A stretch of 64,000 bases of DNA from DASQUK01 sp963717085 (GCA_963717085.1 CAVQVM010000015.1:124001-188000), one strand, 5' to 3'. Positions 1 to 8,195 are shown, numbered from the stretch's first letter. The notes: a model not told the origin generated them from the letters alone. Numbers and translations are program-made.

Positions 1-366
1 GGACGCGAGCAGGTACTTGCGGGACCCGCCCTCGCCGTACGGGCCGGGCCACATGTCGTAGCCCGCCTTGGTGGAGATCACGAGCTCGTCGCGGTGGGCG
101 GCGAAGTCGGTGGCCAGCATCCGGCCGAAGTTCTCCTCGGCGGCGCCGTACGGCGGGCCGTAGTTGTTGGCCAGGTCGAAGTGGGTGACCCCCAGGTCGA
201 AGGCCCGGCGGCAGATGGCCTGGTGGGCTGCCAACGGACGATCGTGCCCGAAGTTGTGCCACAACCCGAGCGAGATCGCGGGCAGCGTCAGCCCGCTGCG
301 CCCGCAGCGGCGGTAGGGCGTGACCTGGTAGCGATCAGCCGAGGGGATGTACTCCATGGCCACCAT
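1..366 (-). CDS. Aldo/keto reductase, N-terminal part (runs off the left edge)
   Basis: The minus-strand frame stays open to base 1, so only about 120 N-terminal residues are present. They read as the start of an aldo/keto reductase: TPYRRCGRSGLTLPAISLGL, then the first barrel strands with FDLANNYGPPYGAAEENFGRML, which carries the catalytic Asp and Tyr region. The ending FGRML, followed by VISTKAGYDMWPGPYGEGGS, resembles the YghZ/MgrA (glyceraldehyde 3-phosphate reductase-like) branch, a cytosolic NADPH-dependent carbonyl reductase family. Starts are possible at 366 (MVAMEYIP) and 357 (MEYIP). The gene is divergent from the RidA-like gene, sharing a 140-base intergenic region. The physiological substrate is unknown. 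Confidence 0.85.
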   Translation of the reverse strand, partial: MVAMEYIPSADRYQVTPYRRCGRSGLTLPAISLGLWHNFGHDRPLAAHQAICRRAFDLGVTHFDLANNYGPPYGAAEENFGRMLATDFAAHRDELVISTKAGYDMWPGPYGEGGSRKYLLAS

Positions 367-506
367 CGTCGTCGTCAGACCTCCCAGCATGGATGTGGAG
401 CTCTGGGATCGTACCCAGCGGCCCTCCCAACCGGCGTGGTCCGGTGTTGGTGCCGGCCGCGGGAGGGGCGAACCCAGAAATTCGGCCGGTGAGGCATTCT
501 TAGCCG

Positions 507-905
507 GTGGTGACAGGCGACCGCGACCATGTTGGCGGACCGCTCTACCGCGGTGTCCCCTACGACTACGGCGCGGTCGCGCCACCGGGGGCCGTGTTGT
601 TCACCGCGGGCGCCTGCCCCCTCGGCGCGGACGGGCGGGTCACCGCGCCGGGGGATCACCGCGAGCAAGCCCGGATCGCGCTGGCCAACCTCTTGGCCGT
701 GCTCGAGGCCCACGGGGTCGGACCCGAGCACCTCGTCCGCACGACGATCTACGTCGTGGGCGATCGAGACGACCTCGTAGAGACGTGGGACACCGTCTCT
801 GCCGGCCTTGCTCCGTTCCGCCCTCCGAGCACCCTGGTTGGTGTGACCGTCCTCGGATATCCGGACCAGCTCGTCGAGATCGACGGCATCGCGAGCCTGC
901 CCTGA
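507..905 (+). CDS. RidA/YjgF/UK114 family protein
   Basis: This 132-residue protein has the length and order of the RidA family: an N-terminal segment with GAVLFTAGACPLGADG, a central helix EQARIALANLLAVLEAHG, the strand HLVRTTIYVV, and the C-terminal PPSTLVGVTVLGYPDQLVEID. Classical RidA enzymes hydrolyse reactive imines/enamines using an Arg in the strand before the final VEI segment. Here the equivalent position appears to be Val, so this is more likely a non-archetypal member of unknown substrate than an imine deaminase. The start is GTG at 507. It is transcribed alone, 163 bases before the ferritin-like gene. Confidence 0.85.
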   Translation: MVTGDRDHVGGPLYRGVPYDYGAVAPPGAVLFTAGACPLGADGRVTAPGDHREQARIALANLLAVLEAHGVGPEHLVRTTIYVVGDRDDLVETWDTVSAGLAPFRPPSTLVGVTVLGYPDQLVEIDGIASLP

Positions 906-1068
906 GTACGCCTGGCGGCACGGGGTTCGCGCCGGTGTCCGCCGATGCTCGCTCACCGTCGGGGCGTGCCGAGCCCCGGCGCGTGCCCAGCCGCGCACGA
1001 GCGGTGCACGTTTCAATCGAGACGCCTGTCGCATAGGGTCGGATCGGCCCGACGTCAGGAGGGGCGCG

Positions 1069-2142
1069 ATGAGCGTCTACACGATCCCCCCCGATACTCC
1101 GAGCTGGCAGTTCCCGGCGACGTCGACGACAGCGTTCGACTGGTCCTACGACGAAGGGCGCGAGCAGCTGCTTCGGCTCTACGACAAAGGCACGCGGCGT
1201 CAGTGGATCGGCAGCGACCGGCTCGACTGGTCGCTCGAGGTCGACCACGACAACCCGCTCGGGATGCCCGACGAGGTGATCGCCATCCACGGGACGCCGT
1301 GGTGGGAGCGCATGACCGACGCCGAGCGGGCCGAACTGCGACGCCACCAGCAGAGCTGGCAGTTCTCCCAGTTCATGCACGGCGAACAGGGCGCGCTGAT
1401 CTGCGCCGCCAAGATCGTCCAGACGGTGCCGGACATTGATTCGAAGTTCTACGCCGCCACCCAGGTGGTCGACGAGGCCCGCCACGTAGAGGTGTATTCG
1501 CGGTACCTCCACGAGAAGCTGCAGCTCGCTTACCCCATCAATCCCCACCTCAAAGCGCTTCTGGACGACGCCCTCACCGACCAGCGATGGGACATGACCT
1601 ACCTGGCCATGCAGGTGCTCATCGAGGGGTTGGCCCTCGCTGCCTTCGGGCTGATCCGCAACCAGGCCACCGACCCGCTGGGCAAGGCGCTCAACGCGTA
1701 CGTCATGCAGGACGAGGCCCGCCACGTGACCTTTGGACGGCTGGCGCTGCGCGACTACTACCCGCAACTCACCGACGCCGAGCGCGACGATCGAGAGCAG
1801 TTCTGCGTCGATGCCTGCTATCTCATGCGCGACCGGTTTCTCGGCGAGGAGGTGTGGGACAACCTCGGGCTGCCTACCAAAGAGGTGGTCGCCTACGTCG
1901 ATTCGAGCGAAATCCTGCGCATGTTCCGCGGCTTCCTCTTCAGCCGCATCGTTCCGACGCTGCGTGACATCGGGCTTTGGGGTCCTCGAATCCGCGACGC
2001 GTTCACCGAGATGGGCGTGCTCGGCTTTGCGGAAACCGACATCGCCATGATGATCACCGACGATGAGCAGCAGGCCGAGCGCCTTGACGCCGAGCGGAAG
2101 GCCGCGATCGACGCCACCGCCGCGCTCGGGGCCGACGGCTGA
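1069..2142 (+). CDS. Ferritin-like diiron domain protein
   Basis: This 357-residue protein contains two DEARHV motifs about 90 residues apart (DEARHVEVY near residue 140 and DEARHVTFG near residue 220). Each lies in a long helix and is preceded by a helix with a conserved Glu (HGEQGALI, LIEGLAL). This is the E...ExxH...E...ExxH diiron ligand set of ferritin-like oxygenases/oxidases such as AurF-type N-oxygenases and R2-like enzymes. The substrate is unknown. The start is well supported by an AGGAGGGG ribosome-binding site 7 bases before ATG 1069. A possible promoter upstream has TAGGGT at about 1034. The next gene begins 41 bases after the stop, so the two may be co-transcribed. Confidence 0.8.
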   Translation: MSVYTIPPDTPSWQFPATSTTAFDWSYDEGREQLLRLYDKGTRRQWIGSDRLDWSLEVDHDNPLGMPDEVIAIHGTPWWERMTDAERAELRRHQQSWQFSQFMHGEQGALICAAKIVQTVPDIDSKFYAATQVVDEARHVEVYSRYLHEKLQLAYPINPHLKALLDDALTDQRWDMTYLAMQVLIEGLALAAFGLIRNQATDPLGKALNAYVMQDEARHVTFGRLALRDYYPQLTDAERDDREQFCVDACYLMRDRFLGEEVWDNLGLPTKEVVAYVDSSEILRMFRGFLFSRIVPTLRDIGLWGPRIRDAFTEMGVLGFAETDIAMMITDDEQQAERLDAERKAAIDATAALGADG

Positions 2143-2183
2143 CGTGTAACCATCATCGCGTCGCGCGGAATCGGCGTGTCCCG

Positions 2184-3512
2184 GTGATCGACATCCTGAG
2201 CGGCTTCGTCGAGGAGCTGCGCGCCGCCGGCGTGGCGGTCGGGATCACCGAGCACGTCGACGCCATGAGGGCGGTGGACGCCGTGTCCCTCAGCGAGCGG
2301 GCGATCGTCCGGCGGGCCCTGGGCTCCACGCTGGCCAAGAGCCGGGCCGAGTGGGTCACCTTCGAGACTGTGTTCGACGCCTACTTCACCGTCGACTCGC
2401 ACGATCCGGACGCCGACGACGCGTTCGAGCGGCGCGTCGAGCGGGTGGTGGCGCAGGGGGACGGTGCCATGCTGCGGGCGGTCGCCCGGGAGGCGGTCCG
2501 CCGCCACGCCGCCCTCGGGAGGCCCCCCGGCGGGGTTCATTACCACCTGTTCCGCACGCTCCGCCGCATCGGCTTCTCGACCCTTCCCGAACGGGCCCTC
2601 GCCGTGGTGGCCGCCACCAAGGCCGGCGGCGACGATGCCGGCGTCCTGACGCCGCTCGAGGCGCAGCTCGCGCGGCGCACGGTGGCGCTCCGAACGGAGC
2701 AGCTGCGCGACGAGATCGAGTCCGAGATCCGGCGCCGCTTGTCGTACACGGGTCGCGACCACGCACCCGCCGGGCTGCTGGCAACCCAGCTCGAGATCCG
2801 CCGGGCCTCGGCCGCGGAGCTGGACCAGATCCGGGCCGCGATCCAGCCGCTCGCCCGGCGGCTGGCCGCCCGGCTGGCGAAGACCAGGCGCGCCGCCCCG
2901 GGCCGGCTGGACTTCCGCCACACGATCCGGCGCTCGCTGGCCTACGGGGGCGTGCCGCTCGAGCCGGTGATGCGGGGCCGCCGGCGGTCGTTGCCCGAGA
3001 TCATGGTGCTGGCCGACGTCAGCCGGTCGGTGGCCGACTTCAGCCGCTTCACCCTCCAGCTCGTCTACGCGCTGAGCAGCCAGTTCGGCAAGGTCCGCTC
3101 GTTCGTCTTCGTCGACGCCATCGACGAGGTGACCGAGCAGCTGCGCGACCGGCGCGGCATGGCCGAGGCCGTGCGGGCCCTCGGCACTGGGGCCGGCATC
3201 ACCCGCTTCGACGGCCACTCCGACTACGGCCACACGTTCACCGACTTCTGGCGCCGCTGGGGCGCGGAGGTGACGCCGCGCACGACGCTCATCGTCCTCG
3301 GAGACGCCCGCAACAACTACCACGCCTCCCAGTCGTGGGTGCTGGGCGAGCTGCGCCGCCGCGCCCGCAAGGTCTACTGGCTCAACCCGGAGCCGGTCTC
3401 GTCGTGGGACACCGGTGACTCCTTGATGAGCGAGTTCGCGGCCTTCACGCACGACACGTTCGAGTGCCGCACCCTGGACCAGCTCGAGCAGTTCGTCGAG
3501 CGCTGTTGCTGA
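2184..3512 (+). CDS. VWA domain protein, CoxE family
   Basis: This 442-residue protein has the layout of CoxE-like VWA proteins: a basic, helical N-terminal half of about 270 residues, then a von Willebrand A domain. The metal-site motif DVSRSVADFS has the DxSxS form (near residue 280), and VLGDARNN lies near the end. CoxE proteins act as metal-centre or complex maturation factors and usually work with a MoxR-type AAA+ ATPase. No MoxR gene is in this neighbourhood; instead it follows a ferritin-like diiron protein, so maturation of that protein is a reasonable inference. The start is GTG 2184. It is convergent with the next gene, with 16 bases between stops. Confidence 0.8.
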   Translation: MIDILSGFVEELRAAGVAVGITEHVDAMRAVDAVSLSERAIVRRALGSTLAKSRAEWVTFETVFDAYFTVDSHDPDADDAFERRVERVVAQGDGAMLRAVAREAVRRHAALGRPPGGVHYHLFRTLRRIGFSTLPERALAVVAATKAGGDDAGVLTPLEAQLARRTVALRTEQLRDEIESEIRRRLSYTGRDHAPAGLLATQLEIRRASAAELDQIRAAIQPLARRLAARLAKTRRAAPGRLDFRHTIRRSLAYGGVPLEPVMRGRRRSLPEIMVLADVSRSVADFSRFTLQLVYALSSQFGKVRSFVFVDAIDEVTEQLRDRRGMAEAVRALGTGAGITRFDGHSDYGHTFTDFWRRWGAEVTPRTTLIVLGDARNNYHASQSWVLGELRRRARKVYWLNPEPVSSWDTGDSLMSEFAAFTHDTFECRTLDQLEQFVERCC

Positions 3513-3528
3513 ATGATCGGAGCAGCCG

Positions 3529-4236
3529 TCAGTAGCGCGGCGACCACTTGCTGGTGCGCAACAGCCGGCTCTCCCACTGGTCGCGGTAGCGCAGGCCGCC
3601 GTGCATGTACCGGCCCGGCCACACCTCGGGGTCGTAGTCCTCGGGCTCGGAGATCAGGTTCAGCAGGAGGCCGTAGTTGAGGACCTTCTGCATGAGCATC
3701 GCCTCCGGCCGGTAGTGGGTGCCGTGGGCCACCTGGAAGCAGGCCTCGATCTCCAGGATGCTGTGCTCGGGAGGCATCGCCCGCATGTGGCGGAAGTACT
3801 CGTGGTCCCAGAACCGGATGTAGTCGTCGAGTGGCGCCGACGGCCAGCCCGTGTCCTCCATGTACAGCGACAGCTCGTGCTCGGAGCCGTCGACCGGGAC
3901 CGCTGCCAGGTCGATCTCCTGGAGCGGTGACCAGTAGACGGGCAGCAGCATCTTGCCCTGGACCTCGTGGCGCAGGGCGCCCACGGCGCGCGACCAGTCC
4001 AGCAGGTCGCCACGCCGCAGACGCTCGGCCAGGCGCTCATAGGCGGCGCCGTCGCGGATCGCGGTGATCGTCACCACCCGGTATGACAGGCCACTGCCGT
4101 GCGCGTGGTTGAGGTACCACAGCAGCCGGGCGTCGTCGTCCCGCGCCAGCAGCTTCATCCAGCCGTCGCGGTAGGCGGCCTCGAACTCGTGCTCGTGCTC
4201 GCCGGCGACCGAGTGCAGCTCGTGCATGAAGAGCAT
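3529..4236 (-). CDS. NIPSNAP-like / dimeric alpha-beta barrel protein (copy A)
   Basis: This 235-residue soluble protein shows an internal pseudo-repeat. One half begins FMHELHSVAGEHEHEFEAAYRDGW and contains ARLLWYLNHAHGSGLSYRVVTITA. The second begins LSLYMEDTGW and contains ILEIEACFQVAHGTHYRPEAMLMQKV. Both halves look like ferredoxin-fold dimeric alpha-beta barrel units of the NIPSNAP/EthD kind. The function is not known for this branch. It is a paralogue of the gene at 4349-5050: same length, start (MLF.HE.H.VAG) and end (LLRT..WSP), and the same strand, with 112 bases between them holding a palindromic repeat. This suggests an old tandem duplication. The start is ATG 4236. Confidence 0.7.
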   Translation of the reverse strand: MLFMHELHSVAGEHEHEFEAAYRDGWMKLLARDDDARLLWYLNHAHGSGLSYRVVTITAIRDGAAYERLAERLRRGDLLDWSRAVGALRHEVQGKMLLPVYWSPLQEIDLAAVPVDGSEHELSLYMEDTGWPSAPLDDYIRFWDHEYFRHMRAMPPEHSILEIEACFQVAHGTHYRPEAMLMQKVLNYGLLLNLISEPEDYDPEVWPGRYMHGGLRYRDQWESRLLRTSKWSPRY

Positions 4237-4256
4237 CGCCTGCCCTCCCCCTCCTC

Positions 4257-4350
4257 AGCGTCTCCGGTGGGGCTGCGCCCCACACCCATCGCCACCGGGC
4301 GAACTGGCGCTCGCGCCGTCGGTCAGCGTTGCTCGCTTCGCTCGCACCTC
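4257..4350. repeat. Intergenic palindromic repeat, copy 1
   Basis: The gap between the two NIPSNAP-like genes holds the hairpin GGGGCTGCGCCCC, then CCCATCGCC, GGCG, TCGCGC, GTCGG and a run of TCGCTTCGCTCGC. The same order of blocks recurs at about 14952-15030. It is a REP-like intergenic element, inferred from this self-similarity only. Confidence 0.5.
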
Positions 4351-5050
4351 AGTTGAGCGGCGACCACGACGCCGTGCGCAGCAGCTTGCTCCGCCACTGG
4401 TCTCGGAACTCGAGGGCGTCGTGCATCCAGTTGCCCGGTCGCGCCATCGCCTCGGGCATGTCGGTGGTCAGCAGCCGGACGAGCCCGGACATGTCGTGGA
4501 CCTTCTGCATCAGCGTGACCTCGGGGTAGCGGCCGGCGCCCGGCATGGTCTGGTACGCGGCCTCGATGCTGATGAGCCGGTGGGTGGGATCCGACCCCAG
4601 CATCTTGGTGTAGACGGCGCCGGCGGCGGCGATGTACTCCTCGGCCTTCCCGCGCTTGGGCCACATGGTGTCCTCCATGTACAGGGCGGGGTCGTGGCGG
4701 CGCCCGTCGGTGGGCACCGCGGCGAGGTCGACGTCGAGGGGCGAGAAGTCGAGGGCCATCAGCAGGCGGGCCTGGACGTCGTGCCGGCAGGAGTCGACCT
4801 CCCGGGCCCAGTCACGCAGGTCGCCGTGCTGGACCCGTCCCGCGAGGCGCTCCCAGGCGGCTCCATCGGTCAGGGCCGTGACCGTCACCACCTGGTAGGA
4901 GGGGCCTGTGCCATGGGCGTGGTGCAGGAACCACAGCAGCCTGGCGTCGCCATCGGCCCCCAGCGGCTCCATCCAGCCCGCCCGAAAGGCCACCTCGAAC
5001 TCCCCCGCCTTGGCGCCCGCGACCCGGTGCACCTCGTGGAGGAACAGCAT
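4349..5050 (-). CDS. NIPSNAP-like / dimeric alpha-beta barrel protein (copy B)
   Basis: This 233-residue paralogue of the 3529-4236 gene has the same two-lobe layout: LFLHEVHRVAGAKAGEFEVAF and LLWFLHHAHGTGPSYQVVTV in lobe one; ALYMEDTMWP and LISIEAAYQTMPGAG in lobe two; closing with FRDQWRSKLLRTASWSPLN. No cofactor motif or catalytic signature is visible. Relatives of this fold act as small-molecule-binding or cofactor-free enzymes, so a catabolic role is possible but unproven. It is transcribed away from the acyl-CoA synthetase remnant at 5155, and the intervening 100 bases carry the shared promoter-like motif. Confidence 0.7.
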   Translation of the reverse strand: MLFLHEVHRVAGAKAGEFEVAFRAGWMEPLGADGDARLLWFLHHAHGTGPSYQVVTVTALTDGAAWERLAGRVQHGDLRDWAREVDSCRHDVQARLLMALDFSPLDVDLAAVPTDGRRHDPALYMEDTMWPKRGKAEEYIAAAGAVYTKMLGSDPTHRLISIEAAYQTMPGAGRYPEVTLMQKVHDMSGLVRLLTTDMPEAMARPGNWMHDALEFRDQWRSKLLRTASWSPLN

Positions 5051-5091
5051 CCGCGCAGTCTCCTTCCCCGGGGCCCGAGCGCGCTAGGGTG

Positions 5092-5121
5092 GCTAACAGT
5101 CAAAAGATACATCAGATAGTC
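5092..5121 (+). promoter_or_regulatory. Shared promoter-like motif, copy 1
   Basis: GCTAAC at 5092-5097 is followed after exactly 9 bases by ATACATCAGATAGTC at 5107-5121. The same two boxes with the same spacing occur at 50896-50925 and, less exactly, at 53395-53424. It ends 33 bases before the GTG at 5155. It is interpreted as a promoter or operator shared by acyl-CoA genes. Confidence 0.6.
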
Positions 5122-5154
5122 CATCTCAGATAGGAATCGCGAGGGGGACGGATC

Positions 5155-5734
5155 GTGTACCCGCGGGTCCATGCGGCCACGAGCCCGGACAGGGCCGCGC
5201 TGATCATGGCCGCCAGCGGCGAGGTGGTGACGTACCGCGAGCTCGACGGGCGGTCGTGCCGGCTGGCGCGACTGTTCTGGGACGCTGGGCTGCGCGCCGG
5301 CGACCATGCCGCCATCTTCATGGAGAACCACCCCCGCTACTTCGACGTCGCTTGGGCGGCGCTGCGGTCGGGCCTGTACCTGACACCGGTGAGCTCGTAC
5401 CTGACCGCCGACGAGGCGGCGTACGTCGTGAGCGACTGCCAGGCGCGCGCCCTCGTCACGTCGGCACCCGGCGGTCATGGACGTCGCCGTGTTCGGCGTG
5501 CCGGACGACGAGCTGGGCGAGCAGGTCAAGGCGGTGGTGGAGCCGGCCCCCGGGGTCGCGGCCGGCGCGGAGCTGGAGCGCCAGCTCATCGCCTATTGCC
5601 GCGAGCACCTGGCGGCCGTGAAGTGCCCCCGGTCGATCGACTTCGCCGCCGAGCTGCCCCGGCTGCCCACGGGCAAGCTGTACAAGCGGCTGCTCCGGGA
5701 CCGGTACTGGGAAGGGCGGGAGACCCGGATCTAG
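5155..5734 (+). pseudogene. Acyl-CoA synthetase (FadD/AMP-binding) with large internal deletion
   Basis: Residues 1-102 are a normal AMP-binding N-terminus (VHAATSPDRAALIMAASGEV, then the ENHPRYFDVAWAALRSGLYL segment). At about 5464 the sequence jumps, one base out of frame, into a typical C-terminal domain from CAC 5465 onward: HPAVMDVAVFGVPDDELGEQ ... PRLPTGKLYKR, ending at 5734. About 300 central residues are missing, including the YTSGTTG P-loop, the acyl pocket and most of the adenylate site, so it cannot work as a ligase. The start GTG 5155, ribosome-binding region and promoter-like motif upstream remain. The C-terminal Lys of PTGKLYK is still there, which suggests a fairly recent deletion. 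An assembly error at the junction is the alternative. Confidence 0.85.
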
Positions 5735-5753
5735 AGGTGCGGATCTAGAGGTT
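5726..5753. repeat. Tandem 14-bp repeat at the end of the fadD remnant
   Basis: CGGATCTAGAGGTG and CGGATCTAGAGGTT lie head to tail. The first unit contains the stop codon of the acyl-CoA synthetase remnant. CGGCACTAG follows directly, matching one end of the TA-flanked GTGCC element family described elsewhere in the window. Confidence 0.7.
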
Positions 5754-5775
5754 CGGCACTAGTGGAGGGCACAGC

Positions 5776-6201
5776 GTGGGCATGAGCTATCAGGAACAGA
5801 CCACCCTCATGACCGTGGCGAACCGCCTGGCCATCGGTGATCTCACCGCGCGCTACAACCGGGCGTTGGAGACCGGCGACCTGGACACGTGGATCGGCAC
5901 GTTCGTGCAGGAGGGTGTGTTGCGTGGACCCGGCGAGTCGTTCGCCGGCCATCGGGAGCTCATCGGGTTCTTCCGGGCCGCCCCGCCCGACCGCATCCGG
6001 GTCACCACCGACGCACAGGTCGAGGTGGACGGCATCCACGCGCGCCAGGAGTGCCGCTTCCTGACGCTCCGCCCCGGCCGGAACGGCGGTGCGCCGGAGG
6101 TGGAGGCGGTGGGGCGGTACCGCGATGTGCTGATCTACGAGCGTGGGCGCTGGTACTTCTCGACGCGCGAGGTGGTCGCCGACCTCAGCCCCGCGTCCTG
6201 A
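5776..6201 (+). CDS. SnoaL-like / NTF2-fold protein
   Basis: This 141-residue protein has the SnoaL/NTF2-like pattern: an N-terminal helix (VANRLAIGDLTARYNRALETGDLDTWIGTFV), the strand GVLRGPGESFAGHRELIGFF, and C-terminal beta strands with CRFLTLRP and VEAVGRYRDVLIYERGRWYF. Such cone-shaped folds serve as small dehydratases, isomerases or binding proteins in catabolic and polyketide pathways; no catalytic residue can be assigned here. The start is GTG 5776, or ATG 5782 (MSYQEQ). Its TGA overlaps the ATG of the next gene (TGATG), so it is translationally coupled to the F420 oxidoreductase, which suggests a shared pathway. Confidence 0.75.
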   Translation: MGMSYQEQTTLMTVANRLAIGDLTARYNRALETGDLDTWIGTFVQEGVLRGPGESFAGHRELIGFFRAAPPDRIRVTTDAQVEVDGIHARQECRFLTLRPGRNGGAPEVEAVGRYRDVLIYERGRWYFSTREVVADLSPAS

Positions 6202-7067
6202 TGCGCCTGTCGATCGTCACGCCGGTGCTGACCCGCGTGCCGGGCGCCCACGCCCGCTGGGAGGAAGAGGCGGGCATGGCCGAACTGGTGGAGGTCGCCC
6301 GGGCCGCCGATCGGCTCGGCTACCACCACCTCACGTGCAGCGAGCACGTTGGCATCCCCACCCAGGCGGCCGAGGTGCGGGGGGCGACGTATTGGGACCC
6401 GCTGGCGATCTTCGGTTACCTGGCGGCCGTGACCGAGCGGGTGCGGTTGGCCACCTACGTCCTGGTGCTCGGCTACCACCATCCGCTGGAGATCGCCAAG
6501 CGCTACGGGACCCTCGACGTGGTGTCGGGCGGCCGCCTCATCCTGGGCGTCGGCGTGGGGTCCCTGCGCGAGGAGTTCGACCTGCTCGACGCGCCGTTCG
6601 CCGATCGCGGGGCACGCGCCGACGATGCCCTTGTCGCGCTGCGGGCCTCGCTGTCGCAGGAGCGGCCGGCGTATCACGGCCGCTACTACGGCTACGACGG
6701 CTTCGTGGTCCGCCCGTGCGCCCTCCAGCCCCGGGTCCCCCTGTGGGTGGGCGGCCGCACCCGGCGGTCGCTCCGGCGGGCAGTGGCCCTGGCCGACGGC
6801 TGGGCGCCGTTCGGCGTCTCGGCGGCGCAGGTGGCGGATTGGCTGGCCGAGGTCGAGCTGCCCGACGGGTTCGAGGTCGTGATCAGCCCCCAGCGGGCGC
6901 TCGACCCGACCGACGGCGCCTCGGCGTGCACCGACGCGCTCGGGGCGCTGGCCGCGGCGGGGACGACCATCGTCGCCGCCCGGGTGGTGCACCACTCGCT
7001 GGCGCACTACCTCGAGCAGCTCGAGGCGCTTGTCAGGTGCGCGGGGACACGGCGGGAGGCGCTGTGA
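6201..7067 (+). CDS. LLM-class F420-dependent oxidoreductase
   Basis: This 288-residue protein has the bacterial luciferase-like TIM-barrel signature: MRLSIVTPVL at the start, ADRLGYHHLTCSEHVGIP, AAVTERVRLATYVLVLGYHHPLEIAKRYGTLDVVSGGR, LGVGVGSLREEF, then PLWVGGRTRRSLRRAVALADGW. This matches the probable F420-dependent oxidoreductases (TIGR03619-like) common in actinobacteria, which move hydride between reduced F420 and an organic substrate in the cytosol. The start ATG overlaps the preceding stop, and its own stop overlaps the next GTG (GTGA), making a tight three-gene unit. The substrate is unknown. Confidence 0.85.
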   Translation: MRLSIVTPVLTRVPGAHARWEEEAGMAELVEVARAADRLGYHHLTCSEHVGIPTQAAEVRGATYWDPLAIFGYLAAVTERVRLATYVLVLGYHHPLEIAKRYGTLDVVSGGRLILGVGVGSLREEFDLLDAPFADRGARADDALVALRASLSQERPAYHGRYYGYDGFVVRPCALQPRVPLWVGGRTRRSLRRAVALADGWAPFGVSAAQVADWLAEVELPDGFEVVISPQRALDPTDGASACTDALGALAAAGTTIVAARVVHHSLAHYLEQLEALVRCAGTRREAL

Positions 7068-7822
7068 ACCGCGTCGAGGTCGGGTTCTTCTCGCTGTCGG
7101 GGCCGGGCGGGTCCGACGACGACGCCGGCGACCGCGCGTACCTGGCCTGGCACCAGCTCGACCACATGCCCGAGCAGTACCAGCTGCCGGGGATCGTCCA
7201 CGGACAGCGCTGGATGTCGGACGATGCCTGCCGAGCGGCGCGGTACGTGGCTTCCGGCGCGTTCGAGGACGTCCACCACGTCGTGCTGTACCTGATGGGC
7301 GACCCGGTCGAACAGACGCTCGACGACTTCTTCGACCTCGGGAGCCGCCTGGCGCACCTCGGGCGCTTCCCGCGCGACCTCCCCCGGCGGTTCCTGGGGG
7401 CGCTGCGGCTCCTTGACGCTCGGGCGGCGCCGCGCGTGCTCGTCTCCGCCGAGGTCGTTCCCTTCAGACCGAACCGCGGCGTCTACCTGATCGTCGAGCA
7501 ACCGGGCGATGGCGACCGGATCGATCCCTACCTGCGCTGGCGGCACGACGAGCACCTCGACCGGCTGGTCACCGCGCCCGGGGTCGCCGGGGCATGGGTG
7601 TTCGCCACCGCCGCCCGCTATCGGCGGGGCCGGTACACCGAGGGCGACTACCGGATCACCGTCTGCTACCTCGACGGCGACCCGGGCGAGACGGCCACCG
7701 CCCTCGGGCCGCTGATGGACGAGGCGTGGCGCGACGCCCCGGTCACGCCGTTGTTGGCGGCCCCGTTCGCCTCCCTGGTTCCATGGGTCTGGCCGGATGG
7801 CGTCTATCAGTCATATGAGTAG
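7064..7822 (+). CDS. EthD-like two-lobe alpha-beta barrel protein
   Basis: This 252-residue protein is built of two similar halves. Lobe one has YLAWHQLDHMPEQYQLPGIV followed by HHVVLYLMGDP; lobe two has YLRWRHDEHLDRLVTAPGVA followed by YRITVCYLDGDP. The W-H/E-H pattern and proline-rich turn resemble the EthD-type dimeric alpha-beta barrel, here duplicated in one chain. Its role is unknown; it is coupled by a 4-base overlap to the F420-dependent oxidoreductase and is likely an accessory or enzyme of the same pathway. The start is GTG 7064, and the last codons lie inside the 25-bp repeat at 7811-7835. Confidence 0.7.
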   Translation: MNRVEVGFFSLSGPGGSDDDAGDRAYLAWHQLDHMPEQYQLPGIVHGQRWMSDDACRAARYVASGAFEDVHHVVLYLMGDPVEQTLDDFFDLGSRLAHLGRFPRDLPRRFLGALRLLDARAAPRVLVSAEVVPFRPNRGVYLIVEQPGDGDRIDPYLRWRHDEHLDRLVTAPGVAGAWVFATAARYRRGRYTEGDYRITVCYLDGDPGETATALGPLMDEAWRDAPVTPLLAAPFASLVPWVWPDGVYQSYE

Positions 7823-7835
7823 GAAGACAGCCAAG
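7811..7835 (+). repeat. 25-bp repeat, copy 1
   Basis: TCATATGA-G-TAGGAAGACAG followed by CCAAG matches 12698-12722 in 24 of 25 positions. This copy covers the last codons and stop of the EthD-like gene. The other copy lies in the promoter of the amidohydrolase operon. Confidence 0.8.
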
Positions 7836-8160
7836 CCTCACCTGCGCATCGTGTTCCAGATCGGCAACTCTGGGCGGCCCTGCGTGTCCCCTCTACCGCG
7901 TGGTCCCGTTCACGCGTCACCATCTACGCCGTGCGAGAGGACGAGGCGCCCGCCGGAGCGCAACAACGGGAATGGATCCGCCAGACCAGCCTGGGGCACG
8001 CGGAAAGGCAGTCATGTCACTGCCGCTGGCTCGAACACTCCTCGGAACGGCGGGTCGGGAGCAACCAGTCGCCCCGTTGACCCCACGGCCGAGCACGAAC
8101 CACGGCCGCTCGCGAACGTGATCTAGGGCGGCTCTCGCTCGGGGTCCCGTCCTTTTGATG
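7836..8160. other. Gene-free stretch
   Basis: About 325 bases separate the EthD-like gene from the subtilase terminator. One plus-strand frame stays open from 7823 to about 8081 (contains VTIYAVREDEAPAGAQQREW) but has no good start or recognisable domain. It may be the remains of a gene whose promoter region was duplicated with the 25-bp repeat. I assign no gene here. Confidence 0.4.
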
Positions 8161-8195
8161 GACCGGCCGGCTGCAGCGTGTGCCGCCGGCCGGTC
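8161..8195 (-). terminator. Hairpin downstream of the subtilase gene
   Basis: GACCGGCCGGC at 8161-8171 pairs perfectly with GCCGGCCGGTC at 8185-8195, with a 13-base loop, 6 bases past the minus-strand stop at 8202. There is no clear U-run, as is common in high-GC actinobacteria. Confidence 0.65.

Noticed and set aside
7823..8081. Open frame after the EthD-like gene containing VTIYAVREDEAPAG
   Set aside because: No credible start, ribosome-binding site or family; kept only as a possible remnant in the intergenic note.
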